This document shows positions 42,273 to 49,709 of a DNA stretch of 64,000 bases, piece after piece (the first letter of the stretch is position 1; each line of letters begins with the position of its first letter). Source of the DNA: Phreatobacter sp. (GTDB taxonomy: Bacteria; Pseudomonadota; Alphaproteobacteria; Rhizobiales; Phreatobacteraceae); the NCBI RefSeq assembly GCF_016793595.1, contig NZ_JAEULY010000027.1, positions 1 to 64,000 of the forward strand, written 5' to 3'. Under the pieces are notes generated by a model. The model saw only the letters and a program-made list of their open reading frames with translations. It ran no database searches and was not told the origin of the DNA. A program made the position numbers and the translations under genes.

Positions 42273-43172
42273 TCAGAGCCTTTCGATGCGCTTCCAGCCG
42301 AACAGCCCCTGAGGCCGGACGAGCAGGACGGTGATCATCACCACGTAGGGAAGAAGGCCCGAGGCGGCGCCGTTCGTCAGCGGGTCGAGATAGGCCATGG
42401 CGAGAGCCTCGCCGATGCCGATCAGAACACCCGCGAGTGGCGCGCCACGGATGGATTCGAGCCCGCCGAGAAGGGCCACGGGCAGCGCCTTGAAGCCGAT
42501 ATGGGCGACCTCCAGCGACACCACGCGCCCCGACAGCAGCACGATTGCCGCGGCGGTCGCGACAAGCGTGCCGAGGATCCAGGCCGTGGCGATCGCGGAG
42601 CGCACGGAAACGCCGAGCGACATGGCGGTGCGGTGGTCCTCGGCGACGGCGGCGAGGCGCAGTCCCTGCCGCGTGCGGGTGAAGAAGGCGTGAAGCCCCA
42701 TCGCCAACAGGAGCGAGAACAGCCCGCCGATCGCCAGCGGCGTGGAGATGAGGAACGGCCCGAGGTGGAACGCTCCTTCCGGCAGGATGGCGGGGAAGGC
42801 GCGGGTGTCGGCGGTCCAGATCAGCTGGGCCGTGCCGCGCAACATGATCAGCAGCGCGACGCTCGCCATGAAGATGGCGAAGGCGGGCTGGCTGATGAGC
42901 GGACGGAACACGAAGCGCTCCAGCAGGAGGCCGAAGGCGATGCAGGCGGCGAGCGTCATGGCGAGGCTGATCACCAGCGGCACCTGCCAGCCTGCGGCCT
43001 TCATGCCGGCCGTGAAGGTCCACAGCAGCAGTGCTCCGATGACGAGCACTTCGCCCTGCGCGAGATTGACGATGCGCGACGCGCGATAGATGACCACGAA
43101 CGAGATGGCGACGAGGCCGTAGACGAGCCCGACCAGCGCACCCTCGATGAGGATCTGGAACAGCTTGATCAT
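42273..43172 (-). CDS. livH: Branched-chain-type ABC permease LivH
   Basis: The 299-residue membrane protein has about eight helices. GLVYGLVAISFVVIYRASRIVNLAQGEVLV is the diagnostic LivH N-terminus. TRTRQGLRLAAVAEDHRTAMSLGV is the coupling loop. It overlaps the acyl-CoA ligase gene by ATGA and is followed by livM. Confidence 0.93.
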   Translation of the reverse strand: MIKLFQILIEGALVGLVYGLVAISFVVIYRASRIVNLAQGEVLVIGALLLWTFTAGMKAAGWQVPLVISLAMTLAACIAFGLLLERFVFRPLISQPAFAIFMASVALLIMLRGTAQLIWTADTRAFPAILPEGAFHLGPFLISTPLAIGGLFSLLLAMGLHAFFTRTRQGLRLAAVAEDHRTAMSLGVSVRSAIATAWILGTLVATAAAIVLLSGRVVSLEVAHIGFKALPVALLGGLESIRGAPLAGVLIGIGEALAMAYLDPLTNGAASGLLPYVVMITVLLVRPQGLFGWKRIERL

Positions 43173-45127
43173 GCCGGCACTCCCATTCTGTTGATGGCGA
43201 CCGGCGCGTTCAGCTTGCTCGTGGTTCCATCCTGGTAGCGGACCTCGATCTCCGTGCGAATCTCATCCCGACCGCTGTAGAGCGCATCGATGATCGCGCT
43301 GTAGCGGTCGTGGATCTGACCCCTTCGGAGCTTGCGGGATCGCGTCAGCTCGGACTCATCGGCATCCAGTTCCTTCGGCAGGTTGGCGAAGGCTGAAATT
43401 CGGGCGCCGGGGTCCAGGAGCCGGTTGACGTTCTCGATCGCTTGCGAGACCTCCCGCCTGACTTCGTCCAGCTGGCTGAGTTCGGGGAACGTGCCGTAGG
43501 CCAGGCCCTTCAGTTCGGCGAAGCGGCCGGCGATCTCGGAATCGACGTTGATCAGGGCCACGACGCTGTCGCGAGCCTCATCGCCGATGACGACGGCGTC
43601 GCGGATCAGCGAGGCCGCGCGCAGGTGGTTCTCGATGAACTGGGGCGGGTAGGACTTGCCGCTCTTGAGGGCCCGCAGGTCCTTCAGGCGATCGAGGAAG
43701 ACCAGCTCTCCTGTCTCGTCGATCCTCACGGCATCGCCTGTCTCGAAGCCGTCGAGGCCGGAACCCATTTCCTTCGTGGCATCGGCATCATCGAGATAGC
43801 CGGAGAACGACAGGACCTTCAGGCGGAGCTGCCCGCGCTCATCGATCCAGGCCTCGATCGGCTGCGCGACAGAGGGATCGGACGGCATGAGGCTGCCAAG
43901 CGAATGGGCATTGCGGCTGCCCGGCCTGTGAGTGGAGATCAGCCCGAGTTCGGTCGACCCGTAGAGATTGCCGAGCGGCACCCCGAAGGCTCTGAACCGC
44001 TCGAACAGCTCGGCGGACAGGCCGGCGCCACCCGACAGCACGGCGCGCGCCTGGGTCAGCCCGAGAACGTCGCGCACTCCCTTCAGAACGAGGAGATCGG
44101 CGATCTTCCACTTCAGGCCGCTGAGCAAGCCCTGGGTCGAGCCACGGACGCGTGCGAGCCCCTGTGCAAGACCCCAGCGGTAGAGGCGCTGACGCCAGCG
44201 GCCCGCCGCCATCATGCGGGCCTCGATACCGGAAGCCTGCATCTCCCACTGGCGGGGGGTGAACATCAGGAATTCCGGCCCGATCTCCCGCAGATCGTGC
44301 TGGATGGTGTTCGGCTTCTCGGCGAAGTGCAGCACCAGGGGTGCCAGCAACGGCAAGGCTATGCCGAAGAACTGTTCAGCCGCCCAGGCTGGTGAGATGT
44401 AGGAGAGGTAGTTGCCGCCCGGGCGAACGTTCAGCGCGCCCATCAGACGGTGCGCGTTGTCGAGAATGAAGGCGTGCGAGAGAATGGCGGCCTTCGGCCG
44501 CGACGTCGTTCCGGACGTGTAGCAATAGGCCGCCGGCTCGTCCGCCCTGCCCTCGGCGATGCGGGCATCGACCCAGCCGGGTGTTTCGAAATCCGCCCCT
44601 TCCTTGATCAGGTTGGCCAGCGATGTCAGGCGCGGATCGTCGTAGGACCACAGGCCGCGCTCCTCGACGAAGACCACGCGCCGGATCCGCTCGATACGCG
44701 ACAGGCAGTCCAGGATCTTGTCGACCTGCTCCTGGTCCTGGCCGAGGGCCATGACCGCTCTGGAATGGTCCAGCGCATAGTGGAGTTCGTCGGTCGGTGC
44801 GTCGGGATAGACGCACACCACGATCGCGCCGATCGACTGCACCGCGAGTTCCGTGATGAACTGCTCGGCGGTGTTCTCGGAGATGAGCGCGACGACCTCC
44901 CCGCGCTTCAGCCCGATCGCGGCGAAGCCGCGAGCGACGTCTCGGACCTCGTTCAGGACCTGGCCCCAGTCGCGCCGCTGCCAGATCCCCGCCTTCTTGA
45001 ATTTCAACGCTGGCGAGCGCGAAAACTGGGAGGCATTGTCGCGCAGGAGTTGGGGAAGGGTTCGCCCGTCGGATCGGCGCAATCCCTCCCCCGGTGGATC
45101 GGCGTGAAAGATGTGCGGTCCGCTCAT
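43169..45127 (-). CDS. Long-chain acyl-CoA synthetase-like AMP-dependent ligase
   Basis: The 652-residue ligase has YCYTSGTTSRPKAAILSH (AMP-binding P-loop), GNLYGSTELGL and ETGDAVRIDETGELVFLDRLKDL (hinge), followed by the catalytic KSGKSYPPQFIENHL. It resembles the FadD/ACSL group that often lies inside Liv-type operons for aromatic or branched acids. It overlaps livG before it and livH after it by four bases each, so activation is coupled to import. The acid substrate is not read from the sequence. Confidence 0.9.
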   Translation of the reverse strand: MSGPHIFHADPPGEGLRRSDGRTLPQLLRDNASQFSRSPALKFKKAGIWQRRDWGQVLNEVRDVARGFAAIGLKRGEVVALISENTAEQFITELAVQSIGAIVVCVYPDAPTDELHYALDHSRAVMALGQDQEQVDKILDCLSRIERIRRVVFVEERGLWSYDDPRLTSLANLIKEGADFETPGWVDARIAEGRADEPAAYCYTSGTTSRPKAAILSHAFILDNAHRLMGALNVRPGGNYLSYISPAWAAEQFFGIALPLLAPLVLHFAEKPNTIQHDLREIGPEFLMFTPRQWEMQASGIEARMMAAGRWRQRLYRWGLAQGLARVRGSTQGLLSGLKWKIADLLVLKGVRDVLGLTQARAVLSGGAGLSAELFERFRAFGVPLGNLYGSTELGLISTHRPGSRNAHSLGSLMPSDPSVAQPIEAWIDERGQLRLKVLSFSGYLDDADATKEMGSGLDGFETGDAVRIDETGELVFLDRLKDLRALKSGKSYPPQFIENHLRAASLIRDAVVIGDEARDSVVALINVDSEIAGRFAELKGLAYGTFPELSQLDEVRREVSQAIENVNRLLDPGARISAFANLPKELDADESELTRSRKLRRGQIHDRYSAIIDALYSGRDEIRTEIEVRYQDGTTSKLNAPVAINRMGVPA

Positions 45128-45918
45128 GCCGCCTCTCCGAGATAGGCGTCGATGACAGCGGGATGGCTCCTCACCTCGTCGGGAGTGCCGCAGGCGATGA
45201 CCTGACCGAAATCGATCACGGTGACGCGATCGGAGATCGACATGACAACTTCCATGTCGTGCTCGACGAGGACGACGGGGATGCCCATTCCCTCGCGGAT
45301 GTCGAGGATGAAGCGGGCAAGATCCTCCTTCTCCTCATTGCTCATGCCGGCCATGGGCTCGTCCATGATGAGGACGGCCGGTTCGAGGGCCATGGCGCGG
45401 CCAAGGTCGACCCGCTTGCGCATGCCGTAGGACATGTCGCCGACATGGGTGTGCCGCTGTTCTTCAAGTTCGAGAAACTCGATGATCCGCTCGGCCTTGA
45501 CTGCGAATTCTTCTTCTTCCCGTCGTGTCGGTCCCCACCACAAGAGCGCCGAGAGGGGCCCGGTTTTCATCTGCATGTGAAAGCCGGAAAGGATGTTCTC
45601 GCGTGCCGTCAGCGAGGGATAGGTCTGGATGCCCTGAAAGGTTCGGCTGATGCCGCGTGCCGCGCGACGGTGCGGTGAGAGGCCGGAAATGTCCTCGCCC
45701 TCGAAGCGCACGCTGCCGGACTGGGGCTTGTAGAAGCCAGAGAAGCAGTTGAGGAGGCTGGATTTTCCAGCGCCATTGGGCCCGATAACGGCGTGAATTT
45801 CGCCCTCCGACACGGTGAGCGAAACGGATTTCAAGGTCTCGACGGCACCAAAGCGCAGGCAGAGTGCATCTGCCTCAAGCACCGCCCGCCTGGCTGTAGG
45901 CAAGGCCTGCATGGTCAT
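45124..45918 (-). CDS. livG: Branched-chain-type ABC transporter ATPase LivG
   Basis: The 264-residue ATPase has Walker A GPNGAGKSS, a degenerate signature MSYGMRKRVD and Walker B VLIMDEPMAGM, the LivG form. GGGGGAAG precedes the ATG. The LivG and LivF ATPases are far apart in this operon, with the synthetase, permeases and binding protein between them. Confidence 0.92.
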   Translation of the reverse strand: MTMQALPTARRAVLEADALCLRFGAVETLKSVSLTVSEGEIHAVIGPNGAGKSSLLNCFSGFYKPQSGSVRFEGEDISGLSPHRRAARGISRTFQGIQTYPSLTARENILSGFHMQMKTGPLSALLWWGPTRREEEEFAVKAERIIEFLELEEQRHTHVGDMSYGMRKRVDLGRAMALEPAVLIMDEPMAGMSNEEKEDLARFILDIREGMGIPVVLVEHDMEVVMSISDRVTVIDFGQVIACGTPDEVRSHPAVIDAYLGEAA

Positions 45919-45987
45919 GGCTTCCCCCTTCGGTGGCGCGAGCGGCGCGCCACCGTTGTCCCGTTCTTGTTTTTCAGCGTCAGATGT

Positions 45988-47151
45988 TCAGCGGAACGTC
46001 ACGTCCAGACCGCACTCGCGCGCGATCAGGAGAGCCTGGATCTGCGAGCTGCCGTCGCCGATCGTGCAGATGCGATTGTCGCGCAGGTACCGAGACGGCG
46101 GGCAATCGTCCATGTAGCCCCATCCGCCATGCACCTGGATTGCCATGTTGGCGACCTCGGAGCCTGTCTCGGTGGCATGAAGCTTGGCCATGGACAGGGC
46201 CATCAGGTCGTCCTTGCCCGCATCGACGCCCCACGCGGCGCGATAGGTCACCAACCGGGCGCTATCGACCTTGAGCGCCATCTTGGCGATCATCTCCTGG
46301 ATCAACTGCAGCCGGCCGAGCGAGCCGCCGAACGCCTGGCGCTCCTTCGCATAGGCTATGGCATGGTCAAGGCTGGCTTGAGCAAGGCCCAGGGAGCACG
46401 CCGAAAGGAACAATCGCGCCGCCTGATAGCCCTTGTGGAGCACCCAGCGGCCGCCATTGACCTTGCCGACGATCGCCGATTCCGGCAGCTGGCAGTCATC
46501 GAGATAGAGAGGCCGGGTATCGTTCGAGCGCCAGCCCATCTTCCGGTATTTCTCACCCTGCGTGTAACCGCTCGTGCCGTGGGGCACGAGGAACAGCGTG
46601 AATTTCTTGTCCTGCGCGTCCCGGGGGCTCGACACCGCAAGGATGATGGCGAAGGACGAGATATCCGTGCCAGGGTTGGTGATGAAAGCCTTCTCCCCCG
46701 ACAGCGACCAGAGCCCGTTCCCAAGGTCGGTTGCACGGGTCTTGAAGCCCGCGGTATCGCTGCCGGCGTCCGGCTCGGTGCCGGCGATCGAGCAGATCTT
46801 CTTCCCGGAGACGATGTCAGGCAGCCACGTGCGCTTTTGCTCGTCCGTTCCAAAACGCGCGACCGTCAGGCCCGTTGCCATGGACACCATCGCCGCGACC
46901 GCCAGCGACTGATCAGCTCGAGCCACTTCCTCGATGGCCAGGACCGCCTCGAAGACACCGAGACCCATGCCTCCATATTCCTCGGGGAACGGGATGGACA
47001 TGACCCCGAGCTCACCGAGCTTCTGATAGAGGTCGACAGGAAACTCGGCGTTGCGGTCAAGCTCCTCGGCGCGAGGCGCGATCTCTGCCTGCGCAAAGGT
47101 GCGCACTCGCTCCTGCAGCGCAATCTGGTCCGGGGAGAGGTCGAAATTCAC
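45988..47151 (-). CDS. Acyl-CoA dehydrogenase with Asp at the catalytic-base position
   Basis: The 387-residue FAD enzyme has GLTVARFGTDEQKRTWLP, AGTEPDAGSDTAG, GEKAFITN and AIQVHGGWGY, typical of short/medium-chain dehydrogenases. The loop that normally reads YEGTSxIQ here reads IGDGSSQIQ, placing Asp where the Glu base is expected. The alternative base on helix G (as in isovaleryl-CoA dehydrogenase) is Ala. The GTG start at 47151 is chosen because GGAGG is five bases away and the frame has no suitable ATG. It is the first enzyme gene of the operon and would form the enoyl-CoA for carboxylation. Confidence 0.88.
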   Translation of the reverse strand: MNFDLSPDQIALQERVRTFAQAEIAPRAEELDRNAEFPVDLYQKLGELGVMSIPFPEEYGGMGLGVFEAVLAIEEVARADQSLAVAAMVSMATGLTVARFGTDEQKRTWLPDIVSGKKICSIAGTEPDAGSDTAGFKTRATDLGNGLWSLSGEKAFITNPGTDISSFAIILAVSSPRDAQDKKFTLFLVPHGTSGYTQGEKYRKMGWRSNDTRPLYLDDCQLPESAIVGKVNGGRWVLHKGYQAARLFLSACSLGLAQASLDHAIAYAKERQAFGGSLGRLQLIQEMIAKMALKVDSARLVTYRAAWGVDAGKDDLMALSMAKLHATETGSEVANMAIQVHGGWGYMDDCPPSRYLRDNRICTIGDGSSQIQALLIARECGLDVTFR

Positions 47152-47194
47152 GTCATCCTCCAAGTCTGATCTGCAGCCCGGTTGCGGGTCAGCA

Positions 47195-47219
47195 ATATTA
47201 TTGGGTCCGCATGCGGACC
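47195..47219 (-). promoter_or_regulatory. Promoter and 16-base palindromic operator before the dehydrogenase operon
   Basis: GGTCCGCATGCGGACC (47204-47219) is a perfect palindrome. TAATAT on the minus strand (47195-47200) is a good -10, placing the palindrome in the spacer. It lies between tetR and the dehydrogenase, where the TetR protein would be expected to bind and repress. Confidence 0.6.
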
Positions 47220-47241
47220 GAATTCGCGCTCGGCGCCCGGT

Positions 47242-47883
47242 CTACTTGTTGAGTCGGGCCTGCAGAACCTTGCCTGGACGCGCTTCGAAGCCGCGGGTTG
47301 CGATTTCGATCACCGCCTCGGCGACGTCCTCGGCGCCCCAAGCCCCGTCGGGCGAATACCACTTGGTCACCCAATGGACGGCTCCCAGCAGCGTGAACAT
47401 CGCGATCTTCACGTTCACCTGGACGATGCTGCCGTCGGCGATACCCTCCTCGACCAGGCGTCGCATGCGCCTTTCGAAATCGTCGCGCCTCTGCATGATG
47501 TCCTTGGCTTGCTGGCCGCTGAGCGCGTTCTCCTCGATGATGAGGACCGGCACGCCCATCGCATCGATCATCTCGCGCATGTATCGCGCCATGCCGATGC
47601 GGATCTTTTCCAGTCCGGTCCGGCCCTCCGCCTCGCCACGGTCCATCGCCTCCCGGGCGATATCCATGGCTTCCTCGTGGCACGCGTAGAGCAGGTCCTG
47701 CTTGCTGGGAACGTAACGGTACAGCGCGGCCTTCGTGACACCGAGGCGTTCGGCGACATCGTCGAGCGACGTGCCATGCACGCCGCGCCGACTGAAAACG
47801 CGCGCGGCCTCGCGAATGATGGCCTTCCGCTTCGTTTCCAGCTGCTCTTCCCGGTTCGGAAGGGCATTGGCCCATCGCGACAT
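47242..47883 (-). CDS. TetR-family regulator of the catabolic cluster
   Basis: The 213-residue repressor has the N-terminal helix-turn-helix in TSLDDVAERLGVTKAALYRYVPSKQDLLY and a C-terminal TetR_C-type ligand domain. GGAGG lies eight bases before the ATG. The protein resembles regulators of acyl-CoA pathways; the inducer may be an acyl-CoA. It lies upstream of the dehydrogenase gene and divergent from the racemase gene, with candidate operators on both sides. Confidence 0.88.
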   Translation of the reverse strand: MSRWANALPNREEQLETKRKAIIREAARVFSRRGVHGTSLDDVAERLGVTKAALYRYVPSKQDLLYACHEEAMDIAREAMDRGEAEGRTGLEKIRIGMARYMREMIDAMGVPVLIIEENALSGQQAKDIMQRRDDFERRMRRLVEEGIADGSIVQVNVKIAMFTLLGAVHWVTKWYSPDGAWGAEDVAEAVIEIATRGFEARPGKVLQARLNK

Positions 47884-47939
47884 CGATCAGTCCTCCGCGG
47901 CGCATTCTTGCCTTCGCAAGAGTGGACCTGCCTGTCCCA

Positions 47940-47986
47940 TGACCGTAGCATTACCAAAGTGACCGTCAAGTTACCTCAATGACCGT
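47940..47986. repeat. Three TGACCGT repeats spaced exactly 20 bases in the tetR/racemase interval
   Basis: TGACCGT occurs at 47940-47946, 47960-47966 and 47980-47986. The two full 20-base units also share TTACC at the same offset (47951, 47971). Two helical turns per unit and the location between divergent tetR and racemase promoters suggest a regulator array. Confidence 0.65.
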
Positions 47987-48083
47987 CTGGTGATTTTCTC
48001 GACATGAGGGCATCGGTCGAAGGGAATAGGGTGATCAAGAAGCGCCCCACCCGGAGCGGGGCAAAACGGACGGGGAGATCGTC

Positions 48084-49232
48084 GTGAAAGGTCGTGGACC
48101 GCTTGCCGGCGTGAGGGTCGTGGAACTTGCAGGGCTTGGGCCGGCACCCTTCTGCGGCATGATGCTTGCCGACATGGGCGCTGAGATCATCAGGGTCGAC
48201 AGAACGGGCCCACCCGCCTGGGGGATTGGCGATATTCTCGGGCGAGGGCGTCGCTCGATCGCAGTGGATCTGAAGAAACCGGGGGCCTCCGACATTGTCC
48301 TGCGGTTGGTCGCGGGCGCCGATGCGCTCATCGAGGGCTATCGGCCGGGCGTCATGGAGAGGCTGGGTCTTGGACCGGAGCAGTGCCTCGCCGCGAATTC
48401 GCGGCTGGTCTACGGCCGCATGACTGGATGGGGTCAGGAAGGACCGCTTGCTTCCGCTCCCGGTCACGACCTCAACTACCTCGCCCTGTCAGGAATGCTC
48501 TGGCCCATCGGCTCAGCGGATCGCCCTCCCCCACCTCCGTTGAATCTCATCGGCGACTTCGGCGGCGGCGGAATGATGCTGGCTCTGGGGCTCCTCGCTG
48601 GCATCATTCACGCCCGCGCGACCGGCAAGGGTCAGGTGGTCGATGCCGCCATGGTTGATGGCGCCGCCGTGCTTGGAACCATGGTCTTCGGCCTTCTGGC
48701 GGCGGGCAGCTGGAACATCCAGCGCGAGGCGAACTGGCTCGATGGCGCTGCGCCCTTCTACGGCGTGTACGAATGTTCCGATGGCAAGTACGTGTCCATC
48801 GGATCCATGGAGCCGCAGTTCTATGCCGCCCTCCTGGCCAATCTCGACCTGACAGAGGAGCGGTTCCGCGACCAATGGGACCAATCCATGTGGCCGGATT
48901 TGAAAGCCATCCTGGTCAACAGGTTTCGGTCGAAACCGCGGGACGAATGGGCGGCCCTGCTCGAAGGCAGTGACGTCTGCTTCGCGCCTGTTCTCGATCC
49001 GCTTGAGGCCATGCAGCATCGGCACAACCTTGCCCGCGGCGCGTTTGTGAGGTCGGACGACGGTCACCTGCCAAGACCGGCCCCACGGTTCTCTGAAACA
49101 CCGACCGCGATCCCTCGCCGTGCAAGCGCAATCGGCGACGATACCGTCGCGATCCTGCAACAAGCCGGACTGTCCGGCGAGGCGATCAGAGCTGCGTTTG
49201 ACGCCGGCATCGTTGGTGGGCGCGCACCTTGA
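48084..49232 (+). CDS. Alpha-methylacyl-CoA racemase (CaiB/BaiF fold)
   Basis: The 382-residue protein matches the mycobacterial alpha-methylacyl-CoA racemase along its length. H128 in GHDLNYLALSG, D158 in LIGDFGGGG and E243 in SMEPQFYAA correspond to H126, D156 and E241 with identical spacing, so it is a racemase rather than a CoA transferase. It epimerises the 2-methyl centre of branched acyl-CoAs so that a dehydrogenase can act. The GTG start has GGGGAG seven bases upstream. It is divergent from tetR and the catabolic operon. Confidence 0.87.
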   Translation: MKGRGPLAGVRVVELAGLGPAPFCGMMLADMGAEIIRVDRTGPPAWGIGDILGRGRRSIAVDLKKPGASDIVLRLVAGADALIEGYRPGVMERLGLGPEQCLAANSRLVYGRMTGWGQEGPLASAPGHDLNYLALSGMLWPIGSADRPPPPPLNLIGDFGGGGMMLALGLLAGIIHARATGKGQVVDAAMVDGAAVLGTMVFGLLAAGSWNIQREANWLDGAAPFYGVYECSDGKYVSIGSMEPQFYAALLANLDLTEERFRDQWDQSMWPDLKAILVNRFRSKPRDEWAALLEGSDVCFAPVLDPLEAMQHRHNLARGAFVRSDDGHLPRPAPRFSETPTAIPRRASAIGDDTVAILQQAGLSGEAIRAAFDAGIVGGRAP

Positions 49233-49334
49233 CCGCGAAGTCGAGCGGCTGACGTTCGTCATTGCCCATCGGTGACCTGAGACCCTGACGCTCCTGCGGA
49301 TTTGGGGACAACTCGTCGGCCATAGAGACGTACG

Positions 49335-49580
49335 TTGCGACCCTCGGGGTTCACGGAAGAGCAGATACTCGGGGTGCTGAAGGAGCAACGGGCCGGCGCG
49401 AAGGCGTTGGACGTCTGCGGCAACAACACTCTGTTCTCGACGCTCGCCGAAGCCCCGTCGAAGAGGCACAACAACCATCATCGACCGCGTTCGACGCTCG
49501 GCAACACGCCGCCGGCCGAGTTCGCAATGAAAGCCTCGTCGGAAAAACGGACCGCCTCAGGCCGGCAGCGAAACCCTGGG
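49335..49580 (+). mobile_element. Internally deleted IS3-family transposase remnant
   Basis: The frame begins like an IS3-type OrfA (FTEEQILGVLKEQRAGAKALDVC) and jumps straight to the OrfB end (NNTLFSTLAEA, then NNHHRPRSTLGNTPPAEFAM). About 300 central codons, including the DDE residues, are missing. The rest of 49233-49709 holds no gene that I recognise. Clear terminal inverted repeats were not found. Confidence 0.7.
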
Positions 49581-49709
49581 CTCTCCCTCGGGCCGGAGGC
49601 GAAACGGGCTTCAGGTCGCCACCAGAGCATCCCTCCGGAGGGTTTCGGGCATCATGCTAAGGCTCACGTACCGCCCTTCGATCTACGCAGCACTTGTGGC
49701 GAATTGGCT

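Noticed and set aside
47940..47986. Short CRISPR-like array
   Set aside because: The repeats are only seven bases with 13-base gaps and no cas genes; a regulator array fits better.
48084..49232. Formyl-CoA/carnitine CoA transferase
   Set aside because: The His-Asp-Glu set and the GDFGGG stretch align with alpha-methylacyl-CoA racemase at identical spacing.
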